Origin: Alphaproteobacteria bacterium
GTDB lineage: Bacteria > Pseudomonadota > Alphaproteobacteria > UBA9219
NCBI GenBank assembly: GCA_028708035.1
Contig: JAQVZU010000009.1
Span: forward strand, 1-38,331
Reading direction: 5' to 3'
DNA: 38,331 nucleotides
The notes below the pieces were generated by a model. It was not told the origin of the DNA. It worked only from the letters and a program-made list of their open reading frames with translations, and searched no databases. How positions within the stretch are numbered: position 1 is the stretch's first letter; the number at the start of each line of letters is the position of its first letter. Below, piece by piece: positions 32,813 to 38,331 of the stretch. The position numbers and the translations under genes were made by a program.

Positions 32813-33595
32813 ATGTTATTGGCGCTCGATGTCGGCAATACGAACATAGTTCTGGGGATCTATCGCGGGACTGGGAAAGAGTCTCAGCTTCTTGCGAGCT
32901 GGCGTCTAGGAACCGACCGCAGTAGGACCGCCGATGAGTACGGCGCGCTCGTGACCGGCCTGCTGACCTCGGCAGGATTAAACAACGGCGACGTCAAAGA
33001 TGTGGCTGTTTCCAGCGTTGTGCCGCCGGTTAATCGGGATTTGACAGAATTCTCGAAACGCTACTTCGGCGTCGAGCCATTTTTTGTCTCGGCCAAATGC
33101 GCATTAGGAATGACAATCAGATACGACAACCCGGCGGAAGTCGGCGCGGACAGAATTTGCAACGCCGTAGGGGCGTTCGCGAAATACGGCGGGCCACTGA
33201 TCATCATCGATTACGGCACCGCAACGACCTTTTGCGCGATTGCCGAAAACGGCGACTATTTGGGCGGAGCCATCGCGCCCGGGATCACAATTTCCATGAA
33301 CGCGCTGTTTTCCCATGCGGCGAGGCTATACCCCGTGGAGTTCAAAACACCTCCGGCGGCTATCGGAAAAAACACCATCAACTCGATGCAAAGCGGCGCG
33401 GTCTTCGGATTTGCCGGGCAGACGGACGCTCTTGTGACACGGATGAAGAAGGAACTGGGAAGCAACGCCAAAGTGATCGCCACTGGGGGGCTGTCCGTAC
33501 TTATTCAGCATGAAAGCTCGACGATCGATGCGGTCGATCAGATGATTACTTTGGACGGGCTGAGGCTGCTTTATGAGCGGCGGAACGCCGCATGA
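32813..33595 (+). CDS. coaX: Type III pantothenate kinase-family protein CoaX
   Basis: 260 residues, ASKHA fold. 'ALDVGNTNIVLGIY' (phosphate 1 loop), 'SSVVPPVN', 'NPAEVGADRICNAVGAFAKY', 'IDYGTATTFCAI' (phosphate 2; the common T-T-F-D has Cys), 'GGAIAPGITISMNALF', and 'IATGGLSVLI' are standard for CoaX. Normally it phosphorylates pantothenate to 4'-phosphopantothenate. Immediately upstream is an archaeal-type ligase that already yields 4'-phosphopantothenate from phosphopantoate, so this kinase may act on pantoate instead; this is inference. The spacing is TAAgcATG with no separate promoter. All catalytic motifs look intact. Confidence 0.93.
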   Translation: MLLALDVGNTNIVLGIYRGTGKESQLLASWRLGTDRSRTADEYGALVTGLLTSAGLNNGDVKDVAVSSVVPPVNRDLTEFSKRYFGVEPFFVSAKCALGMTIRYDNPAEVGADRICNAVGAFAKYGGPLIIIDYGTATTFCAIAENGDYLGGAIAPGITISMNALFSHAARLYPVEFKTPPAAIGKNTINSMQSGAVFGFAGQTDALVTRMKKELGSNAKVIATGGLSVLIQHESSTIDAVDQMITLDGLRLLYERRNAA

Positions 33596-33665
33596 CCGTT
33601 TTTTGGGAAGGCTTTTCCTTGCGGAAAGCCCTTTTGAACGTCTCAGCTTAGAGAAAGGATTTACA

Positions 33666-34877
33666 ATGGAAAGCGTTGCGTTGGCCGATGAATTTAACGA
33701 CATATTCTCCGATCGTGTCCTGAATGTGCCGCTGTCGTTTATCCGCGAGATTTTGAAGACCGCACAGGAGCCCGGCATGATCTCTTTTGCCGGAGGCTTG
33801 CCCAACAAGGATTTGTTTCCGGTAAAGGCGTTGCGCAAGGCAAGCGGCAAGGTTTTCGATCTTTATGGAGGCGCGCCGCTGCAATACGCCTCAAGCGAAG
33901 GATTGGACGACCTCCGCACGTTTATCGCCGAACGGTACCGCAAGCGCGGCGTCACTGGCATTAAGGCCGAAAATATCATGATCACCTGCGGGTCCCAGCA
34001 AGCGCTGGACCTGCTTGGAAAGATTTTAGTCAATGAAGGCGATACCGTGGTACTTGAAGAGCCTTCGTATCTCGGAGCCATTCAGGCTCTATCGTTCTAT
34101 CGGCCAAGATTCAAGATGGTTTCGCTTAACGACGACGGGCTTGACGTCCCGGCTTTAAAGGGAGCCCTAGCAGCGCGCGCCAAACTTATGTATGTCATCC
34201 CGAACTTCCAGAACCCTTCGGGCGTGTCATACGCCGACGAAAACCGCCAAGCGGTGGCCGAGGTCGTCCGAAAAACCAAAACATATCTGGTCGAAGACGA
34301 TCCCTACGGCGAGCTGAGATTCGCCGGAACAGCGAAGGCTTCGTTTATGAATCTTTGTCCCGAGAATACCGTTCTTCTTGGAACGTTTTCAAAGACGCTG
34401 ACTCCGGGGCTGCGGCTGGGCTGGGTTGTCCTTCCCCCCGAGCTTTATGAGAAAATGTTGATCGCGAAACAGGCGACGGACCTGCACACCAATTCCTTCG
34501 CCCAGCGCCTCGTCGCCCAATACCTAAAGGACAACGATTGCGACGCGCACATCGCGAAGATTGTCGCCCAATACGGCGCTCAGAAAAAAGCAATGATGCG
34601 CGCCATCGCCAAGCACCTGCCGCCGGAAGTCAAAACCACGAACCCCGAGGGCGGCATGTTTTTATGGGCGACGCTCCCCCGCGGGCTTTCCTCCATGAAG
34701 CTCTCGGATCTCGCGATTGAAAACAAGGTCTGCATCGTACCCGGACATCCGTTCTATGTCGGGAAAAAGGATGTCTCCACCTGCCGTTTAAGCTTCTCGT
34801 GCGTGAACGAGGATGTCATTTTCGAAGGCATGACGAGGCTGGGCAAGGCGGTTGAGAAATTGATGGCCTCGGCGTAA
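33666..34877 (+). CDS. PLP-dependent class I/II aminotransferase (2-aminoadipate transaminase-like)
   Basis: 403 residues from ATG 33666 (AAAGGA upstream). Fold type I enzyme with 'ISFAGGLPNKDLFP', 'ITCGSQQALDLLGKILVNEGDTVVLEEPSY', 'YVIPNFQNPSGVSY', 'VEDDPYGELRF', and the Schiff-base Lys243 in 'LGTFSKTLTPGLRLGW'. 'PEGGMFLW' and 'CRLSFSCV' complete the C-terminal domain. This is the LysN/ARO8-like group without a DNA-binding domain; members act on 2-aminoadipate, branched or aromatic amino acids. It follows coaX by 70 nt. A link to pantoate precursors (2-oxoisovalerate from valine) is possible but only a guess from position. Confidence 0.88.
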   Translation: MESVALADEFNDIFSDRVLNVPLSFIREILKTAQEPGMISFAGGLPNKDLFPVKALRKASGKVFDLYGGAPLQYASSEGLDDLRTFIAERYRKRGVTGIKAENIMITCGSQQALDLLGKILVNEGDTVVLEEPSYLGAIQALSFYRPRFKMVSLNDDGLDVPALKGALAARAKLMYVIPNFQNPSGVSYADENRQAVAEVVRKTKTYLVEDDPYGELRFAGTAKASFMNLCPENTVLLGTFSKTLTPGLRLGWVVLPPELYEKMLIAKQATDLHTNSFAQRLVAQYLKDNDCDAHIAKIVAQYGAQKKAMMRAIAKHLPPEVKTTNPEGGMFLWATLPRGLSSMKLSDLAIENKVCIVPGHPFYVGKKDVSTCRLSFSCVNEDVIFEGMTRLGKAVEKLMASA

Positions 34878-34882
34878 CCGCG

Positions 34883-35716
34883 ATGCTGGTCGATACGCAA
34901 AAATTCATAGAGAATCTGGCAACGGCGGGCGTGCCGAACGCCCGTTCGGAAGCGGCCAAGATCTTCGACCTCGTGCGCGGCACCGAAGGAGGAGAATTTT
35001 CCTTTGGCGGGCGCATCGAAGTCGAGCCCGCCCAAGTTGAAAAAATCGGCGAGCTGATTGAAAAGCGCGCGCAGCGCATCCCATTCGCGCGACTGACCGA
35101 ATTTGTGCGTTTCGCCGATGTCGAGATCGAAGCAGGCGAGGGCGTCTATGCGCCGACCGTGGAAAGCGAAAACGTGATCGATCATGCTGCCGCGCTTTTA
35201 GAGGGTGTTCCGAAAGCAAGGATTCTGGACCTTGGTTCCGGGTCCGGGTTTCTTCTGCTCGCGCTGCTGCACGCTGTGCCGGGTTCTTCGGGCATCGGCA
35301 TTGATTGCTCAGAAAAGGCCATAGAGCTGGGACAAAGAAATGCTGTGCGGAATTGCTTGCAAGACCGGGCGGAATTTCGCATAGGAAACTGGGCCGAAAA
35401 GATCGACGAGAAATTCGATCTCGTAATCTCGAATCCGCCAAGAGCGGCAACCGGAGACGTGCCCTCTTTAATGCCCGAACTCCGGGAGCACGATCCTCTG
35501 GAGAGTCTTGATGGCGGAGATGATGGTTTGAAGTTTTTTAGACAGTTGGCCGTGGATTTCAGAAGGTTAGCGCTCAGAGATGGGTGCGGCGTGTTTCAAG
35601 CGGGGCCTATGCAGGCGAAGCCAGTGCAAAGGCTATTTATTAAATGCGGATTTAAGAAGACGCGGATCATCGCGAATTATCTGAACCAGCCCGCAGGAAT
35701 TGTCGTGATGCTCTAA
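34883..35716 (+). CDS. PrmC/HemK-like class I methyltransferase with an altered NPPY motif
   Basis: 277 residues. SAM loop 'ILDLGSGSGFLLLALL' at 114-129, acidic 'GIGIDCSEKA', and 'LESLDGGDDGLKFFR' match the PrmC (HemK) layout, with a divergent helical N-terminal domain. PrmC methylates the glutamine of release-factor GGQ motifs using an N-P-P-Y motif. Here the motif is N184-P-P-R187, and the usual 'P-R-P-E-T-E' region reads 'YAPTVESE'. It is therefore a paralogue or an enzyme with changed specificity, not a standard PrmC, and prfA is not next to it. It starts 5 nt after the aminotransferase stop, so the two are likely co-transcribed. Confidence 0.75.
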   Translation: MLVDTQKFIENLATAGVPNARSEAAKIFDLVRGTEGGEFSFGGRIEVEPAQVEKIGELIEKRAQRIPFARLTEFVRFADVEIEAGEGVYAPTVESENVIDHAAALLEGVPKARILDLGSGSGFLLLALLHAVPGSSGIGIDCSEKAIELGQRNAVRNCLQDRAEFRIGNWAEKIDEKFDLVISNPPRAATGDVPSLMPELREHDPLESLDGGDDGLKFFRQLAVDFRRLALRDGCGVFQAGPMQAKPVQRLFIKCGFKKTRIIANYLNQPAGIVVML

Positions 35717-35959
35717 TTATACGCGCCATCGCAAAACCTCCACTGTTCGAGCTGATGCACACAAGAAAGCCGCTTTAAGTCGATCTATAAATCTGAAACA
35801 AGATTAAGATTCTTCTAAAACTTTATTTTTATTAACGCGGATTCAACTTCGAAATGCATAAAATTATCCTTTTTCGCCGTCATAACTAGGTTAAAATACT
35901 TTCCTAATAAATTGCGGGTAGGCTTACTTTGAATAAGAGGCTTTTCTAAAACCCATTAA

Positions 35960-38203
35960 ATGTTGATGCACACCAACGAACCCATAAAAACCGAAGCCGC
36001 GCCAAGCACACAGTCTTCACGCGCGCTCACCCCTCCTATGCGCTTGATGCGCCAGTACGAGCTTGTCGAGCGCGTCAAAGCCTATGATCCCGGCGTCAAC
36101 GAGGACCTCCTTAACCGCGCCTATGTTTTTTCTATGCAAGCACATGGCACGCAAACCCGCGCATCCGGAGACCTTTTCTTCACGCACCCCCTTGATGTCG
36201 CGGGAATTCTCACCGAAATGAAGCTCGACAGCACGACGATCGCGACCGCGCTGTTGCATGACACGGTCGAAGACACGCTGGTCTCCCTCGAAGACATTAA
36301 CAAGCAGTTCGGCCCGAGCGTCGCGCGGCTGGTTGACGGCGTCACAAAGCTTTCGCGCATCGAACTTCAGACCGATCAGGCTAAGCAGGCGGAAAATTTT
36401 CGCAAGCTCGTCGTTGCCATGTCCGAAGACATCCGCGTGCTTCTCATAAAACTCGCGGACCGTCTGCACAATATGCGCACGCTGCAATACCTGAAAAGCG
36501 CCGAAAAGCGCCGCCGCATCGCGCGAGAAACGCTCGATATCTATGCACCGCTGGCCCAGCGTATCGGCATCGAGAAAATGCAGGAAGAACTTGAAGATCT
36601 TGCGTTTACCGAACTGAATCCTGACGCGCGAGACAGTATCCTTGCGCGCCTTAATTTTCTGCGCAACGAAGGAGGCGCACTTGCTCAGCGCATCCAAAAA
36701 GAATTGAAGGAGTTACTCTTCGATAGCGAAATTGAAGCTTCTGTCGAAGGCCGTGAAAAAGCCCCCTACTCGATCTGGCGCAAAATGCAGCGCAAGAATG
36801 TAGGCTTCGAGCAGCTTTCCGATATCATGGCCTTCCGCATTATCGTAGAAACGACGGACCAATGCTACCAAGTGCTTGGAACCATTCATAGCCATTACCA
36901 CGTCATTCCGGGCCGCTTTAAGGATTACATCTCGACGCCAAAGCCCAACCAGTATCAAAGCCTGCATACAGGCATTTTAGGACCCGAACAGCAGCGTATT
37001 GAAATTCAGATCCGCACAAAGGAAATGCACGAAATCGCCGAGCTAGGCGTCGCGGCGCACTGGGCGTACAAACACGACGAGGCCCCTCGCACCGACGGCC
37101 TGCAATACCGATGGTTGCGCGAACTTCTCGATATCGTCGAACATGCGCAAAAGCCCGAGGAATTCCTTGAAAACACGAAGCTCGAGCTTTTTCAGGACCA
37201 AGTCTTCTGCTTCTCGCCGAAGGGCGACCTGATCGCGCTGCCCAACGGCGCGACCCCTGTCGATTTCGCGTACGCCATCCATGGCCGCGTCGGCGATGCC
37301 TGCGTAGGCGCGAAAGTCAATGGCCGCATGGTCCCGTTGAGAACCATTTTGCGCAACGGGGACCAAGTCGAAATTGTCACCCAAAAAGGAAGCACTCCTT
37401 CCGCAGCGTGGGAACGCTTTGTCGTCACAGGCAAAGCCAAGTCGTGCATCCGCCGTTTTATTCGCACACAACAGAGGACTGAAAATATCCTCATCGGCAA
37501 GCAGCTTCTCGAAAAAATCTGCAAGCAGGAAAACGTCGAGTTTTCCGACAAGATATTTGAAACCATAGCGAACAAATTTCAGGCCTCAACGACTGAGGAT
37601 CTTTACGCGCTTGTCGGCGCCTCAATGCAGCAGCCGCGCGAAGTTTTTAACGCCGCTTATCCCGATCACCGCCCCAAACAGCCCGAAAGAACCGCAGAGA
37701 AACTTCTGGCAATTAAGCAAAAGGCAGCAACCTTTGCGAAGAACCTTGCGCCAGCAACGCTCAAGGGATTATTGCCGGGAATGCAAGTTCATTATGCCCG
37801 TTGCTGCCATCCGCTTCCGGGCGACAATATCGTTGGAATCGTAGCCACAGGCCGCGGCGTCACCATTCATACGCGAGACTGCGTAACGCTTGAGACATTC
37901 ATAAAATGTCCCGAGCGCTGGATCGACGTGGGCTGGAATGACGACAAGGGTAAAATTGAGCCGATGGTGGGCCGTCTCGACGTGACCCTCATCAACCAGC
38001 CGAACAGCCTTGCGGCAATGACCAGCATCATCGGCAAAAACGACGGCAACATCTTCAACATGAAGATCACGAACCGCACGCCCGAATTTATCGATTTAAT
38101 CGTGGACGTGGAAGTTCGGGACCTGAGACATTTAACGATAATTGTCGCGGCGCTGCGCGCCCATCCGTCGGTTAATTCGGTAGACCGCACTAAAGGCCGT
38201 TAG
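35960..38203 (+). CDS. rsh: Bifunctional (p)ppGpp synthetase/hydrolase, RelA/SpoT family (Rsh)
   Basis: 747 residues. Order: hydrolase HD domain with 'HPLDVAGIL' and H100-D-T-V-E-D105, 'LIKLADRLHNMRTL'; synthetase domain (about 250-375) with 'EKAPYSIWRKMQRK', 'DIMAFRIIV', 'GRFKDYISTPKPNQYQSLHT' and 'QIRTKEMHEIAELGVAAHWAYK'; TGS domain (about 410-470) with 'ALPNGATPVDFAYAIHG'; Cys-rich 'HYARCCHPLPGD' near 610-621; C-terminal ACT domain from about 665. Both catalytic domains look intact, so it can make and degrade the alarmone. It is the single long Rsh typical of alphaproteobacteria. ATG 35960 has no strong ribosome site. The preceding 243-nt gap is AT-rich without an identifiable gene. Confidence 0.95.
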   Translation: MLMHTNEPIKTEAAPSTQSSRALTPPMRLMRQYELVERVKAYDPGVNEDLLNRAYVFSMQAHGTQTRASGDLFFTHPLDVAGILTEMKLDSTTIATALLHDTVEDTLVSLEDINKQFGPSVARLVDGVTKLSRIELQTDQAKQAENFRKLVVAMSEDIRVLLIKLADRLHNMRTLQYLKSAEKRRRIARETLDIYAPLAQRIGIEKMQEELEDLAFTELNPDARDSILARLNFLRNEGGALAQRIQKELKELLFDSEIEASVEGREKAPYSIWRKMQRKNVGFEQLSDIMAFRIIVETTDQCYQVLGTIHSHYHVIPGRFKDYISTPKPNQYQSLHTGILGPEQQRIEIQIRTKEMHEIAELGVAAHWAYKHDEAPRTDGLQYRWLRELLDIVEHAQKPEEFLENTKLELFQDQVFCFSPKGDLIALPNGATPVDFAYAIHGRVGDACVGAKVNGRMVPLRTILRNGDQVEIVTQKGSTPSAAWERFVVTGKAKSCIRRFIRTQQRTENILIGKQLLEKICKQENVEFSDKIFETIANKFQASTTEDLYALVGASMQQPREVFNAAYPDHRPKQPERTAEKLLAIKQKAATFAKNLAPATLKGLLPGMQVHYARCCHPLPGDNIVGIVATGRGVTIHTRDCVTLETFIKCPERWIDVGWNDDKGKIEPMVGRLDVTLINQPNSLAAMTSIIGKNDGNIFNMKITNRTPEFIDLIVDVEVRDLRHLTIIVAALRAHPSVNSVDRTKGR

Positions 38204-38331
38204 ACACACAATTTATAAAGACAGCAAACCAGCTTCAGTCAATCGGAAAGATGGACGAGCGATCTAAAACGCTTTAATGTAAATCTGTTCCAAAACAACA
38301 TGGAACTAAACAGCTAAGCTCTTAAAGGACC

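Noticed and set aside
1..38331. CRISPR arrays, rRNA genes, prophage or conjugative modules
   Set aside because: No regularly spaced repeats, rRNA sequence or phage/conjugation genes were found by reading the window.

Overview
This 38.3 kb window looks like a chromosomal segment of an alphaproteobacterium. The main pointers are chpT (HPTransfase/DUF2328) next to a chemotaxis operon, an RcdA-type DUF1465 gene with a near-perfect CtrA box, the mutY/dciA (DUF721) divergent pair, an hpnA-type hopanoid-associated epimerase, and a host-attachment (PF10116) gene. Base composition looks moderate rather than the very high GC of many Rhodospirillales, and a pilin-like gene of a form I associate with Micavibrio-like lineages is present. 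I do not assign a genus. Genes are dense on both strands, often overlapping or coupled as TGAcATG or ATGA.

Layout. 1-1622: 5' part of mutY (minus), dciA, and a hypothetical gene whose C-terminus resembles the FliM/CheZ CheY-binding motif. 1761-4557: family I CoA-transferase pair (atoD-atoA) and a malic enzyme of MaeB type that lacks the usual C-terminal phosphotransacetylase domain. 4558-6835: a gene-poor stretch with tRNA-Lys(UUU), a pilin-like secreted protein with a good promoter, and a decayed IS200/IS605-type transposase. 6836-10089: M50 protease, then a minus-strand stress-type operon (host-attachment protein, phosphoribosyltransferase, erythromycin-esterase homologue). 10327-12855: AsmA-like protein, and msrB coupled to a CcdA/DipZ-like membrane protein without a thioredoxin domain.

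12943-19241 is a chemotaxis/phosphorelay operon read leftwards: chpT, cheA (hybrid with two CheW-like modules and a receiver), cheW, cheY, cheB, cheR. 19423-21806: nadK, rcdA, hpnA; a TTAA-N7-TTAA CtrA box sits between rcdA and hpnA, so the window carries a phosphorelay protein (ChpT) and a degradation adaptor (RcdA) of the CtrA circuit less than 1.5 kb apart. 22336-28756: mnmA, map, a hypothetical gene, purD, mgtC and tldD, all on the minus strand. 28885-31296: SnoaL-like protein, YgjP-like metallopeptidase, and Hsp20 with a strong terminator.

31392-35716 is the most unusual part. An FMN reductase gene is followed by a promoter and then by an archaeal-type 4-phosphopantoate--beta-alanine ligase (PPS, PF02006), placed 2 nt before a bacterial type III pantothenate kinase gene (coaX). 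An aminotransferase and a PrmC-like methyltransferase with an altered NPPY motif follow. In archaea PPS works with a pantoate kinase, so the PPS-coaX pairing suggests a mixed route to 4'-phosphopantothenate in which the CoaX protein might phosphorylate pantoate. The window ends with a bifunctional RelA/SpoT gene (35960-38203).
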